Positions 1 through 6,283 are shown, counted from the stretch's first letter. The stretch: DNA of 8,694 bases from Gammaproteobacteria bacterium (GCA_028599035.1 JAQRMT010000060.1:1-8694), one strand, 5' to 3'. Made by a program: numbers and translations. The notes: generated by a model from the letters alone, not told the origin.

Positions 1-684
1 AGCATAGAAGGAGACATAACAGGCGGCATAGACTACACGGGTAAAGGGCTTGAACCCGAACAATGTGCCGATGATAGCAAAACTGAAGTAAAAGTGAGTG
101 CAAAATGGAGTAACGACACCTTAAATAATTATAATTTCCCTACCAAAGGCAATGCAAACAGCCTTGGACTTGATGTGGCTTTTGCTGACTTTCAATACTA
201 CAAACTAAATGCCTCCCACAAAAGTTACTACCCACTAAATAAGCATTTAACCCTGAACTTGAAAGGTAGTATTGGTATCGCACAGGGCTATGGCGGTGAA
301 GAACTGCCATTTTTTAAGCGTTATTATGGTGGTGGTAGTTCATCGGTGCGTGGTTTTGATTTTAACTCACTGGGTGCACAATACGAAGACACAGACATTG
401 CCAAAGGTGGTGAATTGTCTATGTTAATGGGGGTTTCTGTGATTTCGCCACTGACTTTTTTAAATGACAGTAAAAACATGCGGCTAAGTGCATTTATTGA
501 TGCAGGCAGTATCAGTGAAAAAGTCTCCGATTTTGAAGCTGATGATTTTCGCGCCTCTGTTGGCGTGGCATTCACTTGGCTAACACCTGTTGGTCCGTTA
601 GGTGTGTATGCTGCCAAACCTTTCTTAAAGAAAACAGGCGACAAAACCAAAACCTTTGAATTCACCATTGGCACAAGTTTTTAA
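1..684 (+). CDS. bamA: BamA, outer membrane assembly factor, C-terminal barrel (5' partial)
   Basis: BamA is the central Omp85-family component of the complex that folds and inserts beta-barrel proteins into the outer membrane. The reading frame is open from base 1, so the start codon and the POTRA domains lie upstream of the window; 227 residues remain. What is seen is the last part of the 16-stranded barrel: alternating polar/hydrophobic strands, the GGGSSSVRGF segment with the Omp85 signature VRGF encoded at 346-357 (the loop-6 motif that folds back into the barrel), and a C-terminal strand ending FTIGTSF, with the terminal aromatic residue typical of outer membrane proteins. The stretch after VRGF is shorter than in E. 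coli BamA and lacks the cysteine-bearing insertion seen there. Omp85 relatives such as TamA share the fold, but the neighbouring lpxD-fabZ-lpxA genes support BamA. Confidence 0.95.
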   Translation, partial: SIEGDITGGIDYTGKGLEPEQCADDSKTEVKVSAKWSNDTLNNYNFPTKGNANSLGLDVAFADFQYYKLNASHKSYYPLNKHLTLNLKGSIGIAQGYGGEELPFFKRYYGGGSSSVRGFDFNSLGAQYEDTDIAKGGELSMLMGVSVISPLTFLNDSKNMRLSAFIDAGSISEKVSDFEADDFRASVGVAFTWLTPVGPLGVYAAKPFLKKTGDKTKTFEFTIGTSF

Positions 685-692
685 GTTAACCA

Positions 693-1688
693 ATGTATAC
701 ACTAGGAGAACTTTCTGGCTTTATTGATGCCGAGATAATTGGCGATGAATCTCTAAATATCATTGGACTTGCCAGTAGTGCCAATGCACAAAAAAACCAA
801 TTGACTTATATATCAGGCGCTAAATATAAATCAGATTTAATCAACTCAACGGCTGGTGCGGTAATCTTAACCAAGAATTTACTTGATGACTGTCCCACCA
901 ATGCCCTTGTGGTTGATAATGTTTATTTGGCTTTTGCTAAAATCACCCATTATTTCAAACAGCAACCCACCCATCTTAGCGGCATCCATATTAGCGCTAA
1001 AATTAACAGCCAAAACATTGCCAATAGTTGCACTATTGGCGAAGATGTGGTAATTGGCAAAAACTGCACTATCGGAGCAAATACGACGATTGAACAGGGG
1101 GTAAAGATTGGTGATAACACTACCATTCAGGCGAATGTTACTATTTTACAAAACTCAATCATTGGCAACAGTGTGATTATCTCAGCAGGCGTGGTGATTG
1201 GCTCAGAAGGTTTTGGCAACGCTCTAGATAACCAAAGTCGTTGGTACAGTATTGCACACTTAGGCAATGTGATAATTGGCAATGATGTCAATATTGGCGC
1301 AAACACGGTGATTGATAGAGGCACATTGGAAGACACGCAAATTCATAGTGGCGTGCGTCTCGATAACTTAGTGCATATTGCTCATAATGTTATTTTGGGT
1401 GCAAACACAGCAATTGCCGCTGGTGTAACCATTGGTGGTAGTGCGATATTAGGCAAACGCTGTCAAGTTGGTGGTGGTACTGTTATTGCTAGCCATATGC
1501 ATCTGGCTGATGATGTGGTTATTACTGGTGCTAGCACGGTGGATAAGCATCTAAAAAAAGGGCATTACACAGGTTTTACCTCTATTTCCCCACATTCAAA
1601 TTGGAAAAGAAGTCAATTCTGGCTGTTAAAACTTGATAAAATCGTTAAATATCTAAATATTACCCCTAAAAATCTAAAGAGAAAATAA
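693..1688 (+). CDS. lpxD: UDP-3-O-(3-hydroxyacyl)glucosamine N-acyltransferase LpxD
   Basis: LpxD catalyses the third step of lipid A synthesis, moving a 3-hydroxyacyl chain from ACP to the 2-amino group of UDP-3-O-acylglucosamine in the cytoplasm. The 331-residue protein is close to the 341 residues of E. coli LpxD. It has an N-terminal uridine-binding domain (about 1-100), a left-handed beta-helix of hexapeptide repeats (about 103-290, many IGxx/VIGxN turns) and a C-terminal helical tail. The catalytic histidine is His231 in the IAHNV motif (E. coli His239); His268 matches E. coli His276. The residue aligned with the E. coli acyl-ruler Met290 is Thr282. The start lies 8 bases after the bamA stop with no clear Shine-Dalgarno sequence, so translation is probably coupled to bamA. 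The start agrees with the E. coli N-terminus (YTLGELSGFIDAE against IRLADLAQQLDAE). Confidence 0.97.
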   Translation: MYTLGELSGFIDAEIIGDESLNIIGLASSANAQKNQLTYISGAKYKSDLINSTAGAVILTKNLLDDCPTNALVVDNVYLAFAKITHYFKQQPTHLSGIHISAKINSQNIANSCTIGEDVVIGKNCTIGANTTIEQGVKIGDNTTIQANVTILQNSIIGNSVIISAGVVIGSEGFGNALDNQSRWYSIAHLGNVIIGNDVNIGANTVIDRGTLEDTQIHSGVRLDNLVHIAHNVILGANTAIAAGVTIGGSAILGKRCQVGGGTVIASHMHLADDVVITGASTVDKHLKKGHYTGFTSISPHSNWKRSQFWLLKLDKIVKYLNITPKNLKRK

Positions 1689-1690
1689 TC

Positions 1691-2134
1691 ATGGAAATGA
1701 ACATTCAAGATGTTAAAAATTACTTACCGCACCGCTACCCTTTCTTGCTAATTGACAGGGTTTTGGAAATAGAAGTTGGTAAATCTATCGTCGCCCTTAA
1801 AAATGTTTCATTCAATGAACCGCAATTCACTGGGCATTTTCCCAGCCAACCAATTATGCCAGGCGTTTTAATTATCGAAGCTTTGGCGCAAGCCACAGGT
1901 ATTTTGGCATTTAAATCTGAGGTAGGAAAGCCAATTGATGGGCAAATCTATATGCTGGTTGGTATAGATAAAGTGCGTTTTAAACGCATGGTTGAGCCAG
2001 GCGACCAATTGCGTCTTGAGGTGGAAGTAATGACAGTTAAACGCGGTATTTGGAAGTTCAAATGTGTTGCCACAGTTGATGAAAAGGTCGTTACCACTGC
2101 CGAACTAATGTGCACACAAAAAGCAGCTGATTAA
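1691..2134 (+). CDS. fabZ: 3-hydroxyacyl-[ACP] dehydratase FabZ
   Basis: FabZ dehydrates (3R)-hydroxyacyl-ACP to trans-2-enoyl-ACP in fatty acid elongation, competing with LpxA and LpxD for the same hydroxyacyl-ACP pool. The 147-residue hot-dog-fold protein shows the family's HRYPFLLIDRV segment (14-24), the catalytic His49 in TGHFP, the PIMPGVLIIEALAQ active-site helix with catalytic Glu63, and the KVRFKRMVEPGDQL segment. The gene begins 2 bases after the lpxD stop; a purine-rich AAAGAG at 1676-1681 is a plausible ribosome site. An in-frame ATG two codons on (1697) is an alternative start. Absence of a long N-terminal extension and the position between lpxD and lpxA favour FabZ over FabA. 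Confidence 0.97.
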   Translation: MEMNIQDVKNYLPHRYPFLLIDRVLEIEVGKSIVALKNVSFNEPQFTGHFPSQPIMPGVLIIEALAQATGILAFKSEVGKPIDGQIYMLVGIDKVRFKRMVEPGDQLRLEVEVMTVKRGIWKFKCVATVDEKVVTTAELMCTQKAAD

Positions 2135-2139
2135 AGGAG
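2133..2139 (+). promoter_or_regulatory. Shine-Dalgarno sequence of lpxA
   Basis: AAAGGAG overlaps the fabZ stop codon and ends 6 bases before the lpxA ATG at 2146. It is one of the strongest ribosome sites in the window and fixes the lpxA start. Confidence 0.8.
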
Positions 2140-2145
2140 CGCATT

Positions 2146-2937
2146 ATGGCAATACATCCTAGTGCGGTCGTTGATTCTAGTGCAAAAATTCATAAAAATG
2201 CTGAAATATGTGCCTATGCCGTTATTGGCGCTAATGTAGAAATCGGATCAGGCACTATTATAGAGTCTCATGCAGTCATACAAGGTCCTACTAAAATTGG
2301 TAAAAACAACCATATTTATTCATTCGCTTCAATTGGCGGCGACCCACAAGACATTACTTACGAGGTCGAACAGGAATCTAATTTAATTATCGGCGATGAT
2401 AATTTAATTCGCGAATTTTGCACCATTAACCGTGGTACAGAAAAAGAATATGCCATTACCCGTGTAGGTTCTAGTAATATGCTGATGGCATATGTGCATA
2501 TTGCACATGATTGTCAAATCGGTAACCACATTATTATGTCGAATAACGCCTCATTAGCAGGACATGTGCGCATCCAAGATTGGGCGATTCTAGGTGGGTT
2601 TGTCTTGGTTAAACAATTTTGCATGATTGGTGTGCACACTTATATCGGTATGGGCTGTCAAGTAAACAAGGATATTCCTTCCTATATGCTGGCATCAGGC
2701 GTGCAAACCCGTGTCCGTAGTATTAATGCCGAAGGTATGCGCAGACGAGGTTTTTCACCGAATGCAATTGCCGCTATTAAGCGTGCCTTTAAAACAGTTT
2801 ACCGTGGTTCTGGTTTGCTTGACCAGTCCTTAAAAGAATTAGAAGAAACAGAATCTGACCATCTGGAAGTGATACAGTTCATAAAATGCATCCGCAGCTC
2901 AAAAACAGGCATTATGCGTGGTCCGCACGAGGAATAA
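2146..2937 (+). CDS. lpxA: UDP-N-acetylglucosamine O-acyltransferase LpxA
   Basis: LpxA performs the first step of lipid A synthesis, transferring a 3-hydroxyacyl chain from ACP to the 3-OH of UDP-GlcNAc. At 263 residues it matches E. coli LpxA (262). It has an N-terminal left-handed beta-helix of hexapeptide repeats (about 1-185) and a C-terminal helical domain containing NAEGMRRRGFS (E. coli NIEGLKRRGFS). The catalytic base is His121 in VHIAHDC (E. coli His125), with His118 and His140 matching E. coli His122 and His144. Three positions differ from E. coli: Met169 at the acyl ruler (E. coli Gly173; Met in Pseudomonas aeruginosa, whose enzyme prefers C10 chains), Thr71 for Lys76, and Lys156 for His160. 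The downstream neighbour is murJ, not the usual lpxB. Family assignment is firm; chain-length and substrate details are inferred from alignment by eye. Confidence 0.96.
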   Translation: MAIHPSAVVDSSAKIHKNAEICAYAVIGANVEIGSGTIIESHAVIQGPTKIGKNNHIYSFASIGGDPQDITYEVEQESNLIIGDDNLIREFCTINRGTEKEYAITRVGSSNMLMAYVHIAHDCQIGNHIIMSNNASLAGHVRIQDWAILGGFVLVKQFCMIGVHTYIGMGCQVNKDIPSYMLASGVQTRVRSINAEGMRRRGFSPNAIAAIKRAFKTVYRGSGLLDQSLKELEETESDHLEVIQFIKCIRSSKTGIMRGPHEE

Positions 2938-2954
2938 CACCTAGGTTTGATAAT

Positions 2955-4484
2955 ATGGATAAGTCCTTCTTAAGGTCCAGCAGTATTGTTACTGCAATGA
3001 CTTTTTTGTCACGCATATTAGGGTTAGTGCGTGATTATTTCGTTGCACGATATTTTGGTGCAAACGGTCTCACAGATGCTTTTCTGGTTGCCTTTAGAAT
3101 CCCTAACTTCCTCAGACGCTTGTTTGGCGAAGGCGCTTTCTCTCAAGCCTTTGTACCTATTTTAGCCGATGCTAAAGCCAATCATAACGAAGCAGAAGTG
3201 CAACAGGTGATTAATCATATTGGCACCAAGTTTTTAACAATTTTAATCATACTTACCGTCATCGTCGTGGTGATTGCCCCTGCCGTTATCTTTGTATTTG
3301 CTTGGGGGTTTTATTTTGATACCGACCCCACTAAATTTAACTTGGCAACAGATATGTTGCGCATCACTTTTCCTTATTTGCTGTTAATTTCACTCACCGC
3401 CTTTGCAGGCAGTATTCTCAACACTTACGATAAGTTTGCCGTGCCTGCCTTTACCCCAGTATTGCTAAATGTTTCAATGATTTTATGTGCAGTTTACCTC
3501 TCAGAGAGCCTAGACACACCGATTATGGCGCTAGCTTGGGGGGTGTTAATTGGTGGTATTGTGCAATTATTATTTCAAATCCCTTTCCTTATTAAAATAA
3601 AAAAACTACCACGACTAGTGCGGGGCAATCACGAAGCAGCCAAAACCCTTAAAAGGCGACTATTGCCCGCTCTATTTGGCGTTTCAGTTTCGCAAATTAA
3701 TTTGCTAATTGACACCATGATTGCTACTGTATTGGTCAGCGGTAGCGTTTCTTGGTTGTATTATTCAGACAGATTGCTGGAGCTGCCTTTAGCGCTGATT
3801 GGCATTGCTCTAGCAACGGTGGCTTTGGCTAAACTCAGCAATCACTTTGCCAATAAAGACGAGAGAAAATTCACTCACACAGTGAATTATGCGCTCAAAA
3901 TTGGATTAATACTTGGTGTGCCTGCTTGTGCGGGACTTCTCCTATTAGCAGAGCCCCTGATGATTACTTTATTTCAATATCAAGAATTTGATGCCTTTGC
4001 CGCACATCAATCTGCGCTCAGTTTGATGGCTTATGGCGCTGGATTAATGGCATTTATTACAGTAAAAATTCTAGCACCTGCATTTCTTGCTAGAGGGGAT
4101 ATCAAAACACCGGTGAAAGTAGGTGTAATCGCCATGGTATCAAATATATTTTTAAATCCTATATTTGCTTATTATTATGCCCATACTGGTTTGGCAATTG
4201 CCACCTCGCTGTCGGCTATTATCAACGCATCATTACTTTACTATTACCTAAAACAGCAGGCTATTTTTACGCTTTCTGCTAATTTTTTAAAACTATTTTT
4301 TAAAGTTTTGGTGGCAGGCATTATAATGGCTGTTTTTATTTTGAACTTTAATCAAACAATCAACGACTATCTAACTGCCGATGCTTGGAACAGAGTACTA
4401 TCAATCGGTCGTATTATCGGCATCTCAGCATTAATTTATTTTGTAAGTTTAAGGCTGTTAGGCATTAAAATGAGGGAATTATGA
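2955..4484 (+). CDS. murJ: Lipid II flippase MurJ (MviN)
   Basis: MurJ is the inner-membrane MOP-family flippase that moves lipid II to the periplasmic face for peptidoglycan synthesis. From the ATG at 2955 it has 509 residues, nearly the same as E. coli MurJ (511), with many hydrophobic segments consistent with 14 transmembrane helices. The N-terminal part carries the conserved charged residues of the central cavity: Arg20, Arg26, Asp41 and Arg54 (E. coli Arg18, Arg24, Asp39, Arg52), within FLSRILGLVRDYFVARYFG and NFLRRLFGEGAFSQAFVPIL. Arg273 in SVSWLYYSDRL matches E. coli Arg270. I chose 2955 over an in-frame ATG at 2886 because the upstream start would overlap lpxA by 52 bases and add 23 non-homologous residues; an AGG at 2943-2945 gives a weak ribosome site. 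The gene overlaps yggX by 4 bases. Confidence 0.96.
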   Translation: MDKSFLRSSSIVTAMTFLSRILGLVRDYFVARYFGANGLTDAFLVAFRIPNFLRRLFGEGAFSQAFVPILADAKANHNEAEVQQVINHIGTKFLTILIILTVIVVVIAPAVIFVFAWGFYFDTDPTKFNLATDMLRITFPYLLLISLTAFAGSILNTYDKFAVPAFTPVLLNVSMILCAVYLSESLDTPIMALAWGVLIGGIVQLLFQIPFLIKIKKLPRLVRGNHEAAKTLKRRLLPALFGVSVSQINLLIDTMIATVLVSGSVSWLYYSDRLLELPLALIGIALATVALAKLSNHFANKDERKFTHTVNYALKIGLILGVPACAGLLLLAEPLMITLFQYQEFDAFAAHQSALSLMAYGAGLMAFITVKILAPAFLARGDIKTPVKVGVIAMVSNIFLNPIFAYYYAHTGLAIATSLSAIINASLLYYYLKQQAIFTLSANFLKLFFKVLVAGIIMAVFILNFNQTINDYLTADAWNRVLSIGRIIGISALIYFVSLRLLGIKMREL

Positions 4485-4747
4485 ACACTGTAAACTGCGT
4501 AAAACTAAATCAAGAAGGCGAAGCCTTAGAACGAGCACCCTACCCAGGAGAATTGGGCAAGCGTATTTTAGCGAATGTATCCAAACAAGGCTGGCAGGCA
4601 TGGCTAGACCATCAAACCATGCTAATTAACGAAAACAACCTTAATATGCTAGATGAGAAGGCACAAAGTTACTTAAAAGAACAAATGGAAAAGTTTTTCT
4701 TTTCTGAGCAAGGTGCTGATGATATTGCAGGCTATACAAAAGAATAA
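4481..4747 (+). CDS. yggX: YggX-family Fe(II)/iron-sulfur protection protein
   Basis: YggX proteins are small cytoplasmic proteins linked to iron trafficking and to protecting iron-sulfur clusters from oxidative damage. The 88-residue product matches the E. coli protein (91 aa) along its length: a near-N-terminal cysteine (Cys6; E. coli Cys7), YPGELGKRI (21-29), a Trp-rich helix, and the TMLINE-xx-LNM signature (46-56). Its ATG overlaps the murJ stop in an ATGA arrangement, with a GAGG at 4472-4475 as ribosome site, and its TAA shares one base with the gmk ATG. Translational coupling through murJ-yggX-gmk is therefore likely. In E. coli yggX lies beside mutY, so this placement is different. 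Confidence 0.93.
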   Translation: MNTVNCVKLNQEGEALERAPYPGELGKRILANVSKQGWQAWLDHQTMLINENNLNMLDEKAQSYLKEQMEKFFFSEQGADDIAGYTKE

Positions 4748-5358
4748 TGGCAAATCTATTTATCATCGCTGCCCCTTCTGGTTGCGGAAAAACCTCTCTA
4801 GTTAAAGCACTAATTAAAAAAACAGACAATTTGTGCGTTTCAGTCTCGCACACCACGCGCACTGCCCGCTCAGGCGAGGAGCATGGAAAAAACTATTTCT
4901 TTGTATCTAAAGATGAATTCAACCAAATCAAAAACAACGATGGCTTTATTGAATCCGCACAAGTGTTTGATAACCACTATGGCAGCGCCAAACAAACCGT
5001 TAAAGATTTATTGGCAAAAGATCAAGATGTGATTTTAGAAATCGACTGGCAAGGCGCTAGACAAGTTGAAAAAAGTTTTCCAAATATTATCAGTATTTTT
5101 ATCATCCCCCCTTCTGTCGATGCACTTAGAGAGCGATTAACAGACAGAGGGCAAGACGATGCGTTAATTATTGAACGCAGAATGCAAGACGCTGTGAGTG
5201 AAATGCAACATTATGATGAATTTGATTATTTGGTGATTAATGATAGTTTTGATGTGGCACTCAATGATTTGTCCGCTATCGTTCATTCACAGCGCTTAAA
5301 CATTGGACAACAATCAAACAAGCACCAAAATTTGCTTAAAACCCTTCTTGTAGTATAA
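4747..5358 (+). CDS. gmk: Guanylate kinase
   Basis: Gmk phosphorylates GMP to GDP with ATP and is essential for GTP and dGTP supply. The 203-residue protein is of normal length for the family (E. coli 207). Visible motifs are the P-loop APSGCGKTS (9-17), the GMP-binding segment with Ser34, Arg38, Arg41 and Glu44 of SHTTRTARSGE, Tyr50, the second GMP contact around Glu69 and Tyr78-Gly79-Ser80, Asp100 in EIDWQGAR, and the lid arginines Arg134 and Arg145. It starts on the last base of the yggX stop codon (TAATG) without a good ribosome site, implying coupled translation. The 3' end of the gene contains the likely rpoH promoter. In many gammaproteobacteria gmk sits next to rpoZ; here it is followed by rpoH. 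Confidence 0.97.
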   Translation: MANLFIIAAPSGCGKTSLVKALIKKTDNLCVSVSHTTRTARSGEEHGKNYFFVSKDEFNQIKNNDGFIESAQVFDNHYGSAKQTVKDLLAKDQDVILEIDWQGARQVEKSFPNIISIFIIPPSVDALRERLTDRGQDDALIIERRMQDAVSEMQHYDEFDYLVINDSFDVALNDLSAIVHSQRLNIGQQSNKHQNLLKTLLVV

Positions 5359-5359
5359 T
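5332..5359 (+). promoter_or_regulatory. Probable sigma-70-type promoter for rpoH
   Basis: A perfect TATAAT -10 hexamer lies at 5354-5359, with TTGCTT at 5332-5337 as a partial -35 (TTG matches) and a 16-base spacer. It overlaps the gmk stop codon and predicts transcription from about 5366, giving a leader of only about 16-25 bases before rpoH. It lies inside an inverted repeat (5338-5370). A second TATAAT at 5371-5376 is probably too close to the start codon to be used. AT richness makes chance -10 matches common, so confidence is moderate. Confidence 0.5.
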
Positions 5360-5370
5360 ACTTGGGTTTT
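5338..5370 (+). repeat. Inverted repeat across the gmk-rpoH junction
   Basis: AAAACCC at 5338-5344 is exactly complementary to GGGTTTT at 5364-5370, and between them AGTA (5352-5355) pairs with TACT (5359-5362). In read-through RNA from gmk this could fold as a hairpin with a short U-tract on the 3' arm, that is, a weak terminator or attenuator. As DNA it brackets the TATAAT box and could be an operator. The long unpaired 5' side (5345-5351) makes a strong terminator unlikely. Confidence 0.4.
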
Positions 5371-5381
5371 TATAATAATCT

Positions 5382-6242
5382 ATGCCAGCCATGAGTCAAG
5401 ACTTTACACTACCCGTTGTTCAAGCCTCTAATTCTAATATTCAGAATTTCGGTATTCAAAAATACGCGCCGATTTTGTCAGCACAAGAAGAGCATGAACT
5501 GGCTATTGAATTATATGAAAACCATGATTTAAGTGCCGCGAGAAAACTGGTGTTATCGCATATTCGCTTTGTCGCTTTTATTGCACATGGTTATAAGGGG
5601 TATGGTTTAGAGCAGGCGGATTTAATCCAAGAGGGAACAATTGGATTGATGAAGGCAGTTAAAAAGTTCAACCCGCATAAAAATGTACGACTTGCCTCTT
5701 ATGCGGTTTACTGGATTCGTGCCGAAATTCACGAATTTGTTTTTAAGAACTGGAAAATCGTCAAAGTTGCCACCACCAAGGCACAGCGCAAATTGTTTTT
5801 TAAACTTAAAAAAGCAAAATCACATATTTACCAATCGATCAACACACAACAAGCAGAAGAAATTGCCAATGATCTCGGTGTACGCCCAAAAGATGTCCTA
5901 GAAATGGAGTCTCGTTTGCAATTTAACGATGTTACTTTTGAGGTTACAGACTCAGATGAGGAAAATGCATTTGCACCAGAACGGTATTTAACCGACACTA
6001 ATACCCAAACGCCTGAACAGTTATTACTCAACGATGACACCAAAAAAAACCAACAACAACAACTTTATAAGGCGCTTTCTTTATTGGATGAAAGAAGTTT
6101 AGATATTTTGCAGTCTAGATACTTGAAAGAAGAAAAAACAACCCTACATACTTTAGCAAGCAAGTATGGTGTTTCCGCTGAACGGGTTCGTCAACTTGAA
6201 AACAAAGCCATGCAACAACTTAAAACCTCTTTAGAGGCCTAA
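5382..6242 (+). CDS. rpoH: RNA polymerase heat-shock sigma factor RpoH (sigma-32)
   Basis: RpoH directs RNA polymerase to heat-shock promoters. The 286-residue protein (E. coli 284) shows region 2 with YGLEQADLIQEGTIGLMKAVKKFNP (74-98) and the -10-reading YAVYWIRAEIHEFVFKNWKIVKVAT, the diagnostic RpoH box QRKLFFKLKK (135-144), and the region 4.2 helix-turn-helix YGVSAERVRQLENKAM (262-277). The region 2.1 residues that in E. coli sigma-32 mediate membrane/SRP targeting and turnover (Leu47, Ala50, Ile54) are matched by Leu50, Ala53 and Val57, so similar post-translational control is plausible. Two in-frame ATGs exist, 5382 and 5391; the second (MSQDFTL...) may be the real start, and neither has a recognisable Shine-Dalgarno sequence. 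The gene sits 23 bases after gmk and 41 bases before groES, next to its expected main target. Confidence 0.96.
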   Translation: MPAMSQDFTLPVVQASNSNIQNFGIQKYAPILSAQEEHELAIELYENHDLSAARKLVLSHIRFVAFIAHGYKGYGLEQADLIQEGTIGLMKAVKKFNPHKNVRLASYAVYWIRAEIHEFVFKNWKIVKVATTKAQRKLFFKLKKAKSHIYQSINTQQAEEIANDLGVRPKDVLEMESRLQFNDVTFEVTDSDEENAFAPERYLTDTNTQTPEQLLLNDDTKKNQQQQLYKALSLLDERSLDILQSRYLKEEKTTLHTLASKYGVSAERVRQLENKAMQQLKTSLEA

Positions 6243-6272
6243 AACTAAGCATTGCTATTTATTATAATTATT

Positions 6273-6277
6273 AGGAG
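6273..6277 (+). promoter_or_regulatory. Shine-Dalgarno sequence of groES
   Basis: AGGAG ends 6 bases before the groES ATG at 6284. It is a strong site, in contrast to the absence of one before rpoH, and fits high expression of the chaperonin. Confidence 0.8.
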
Positions 6278-6283
6278 TAAAAA

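Noticed and set aside
1000..1560. Periodic repeats in lpxD (and similarly in lpxA at 2146-2700) as a DNA repeat array
   Set aside because: The periodicity is explained by hexapeptide repeats of the left-handed beta-helix fold; the nucleotide units are degenerate.
2886..2954. Upstream ATG giving a 532-residue MurJ
   Set aside because: The extra 23 residues are the out-of-frame translation of the lpxA 3' end, do not resemble MurJ, and the ATG at 2955 gives the family's normal N-terminus and length.
5683..5901. 72-residue plus-strand open frame inside rpoH
   Set aside because: It is a different-frame shadow of rpoH with no recognisable features.
6195..6201. CTTGAAA match to the sigma-32 -35 consensus within the rpoH 3' end
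   Set aside because: It encodes part of the conserved RVRQLENK peptide, and no CCCCAT-like -10 follows at 11-16 bases.
6226..6237. Short palindrome CCTCTTTAGAGG at the end of rpoH as a terminator
   Set aside because: The stem is only 4-5 bp, sits in coding sequence and has no U-tract after it.
6263..6268. Perfect TATAAT upstream of groES
   Set aside because: Transcription would start near 6275, inside the Shine-Dalgarno AGGAG at 6273-6277, and no -35 lies at proper spacing; probably chance in an AT-rich gap.
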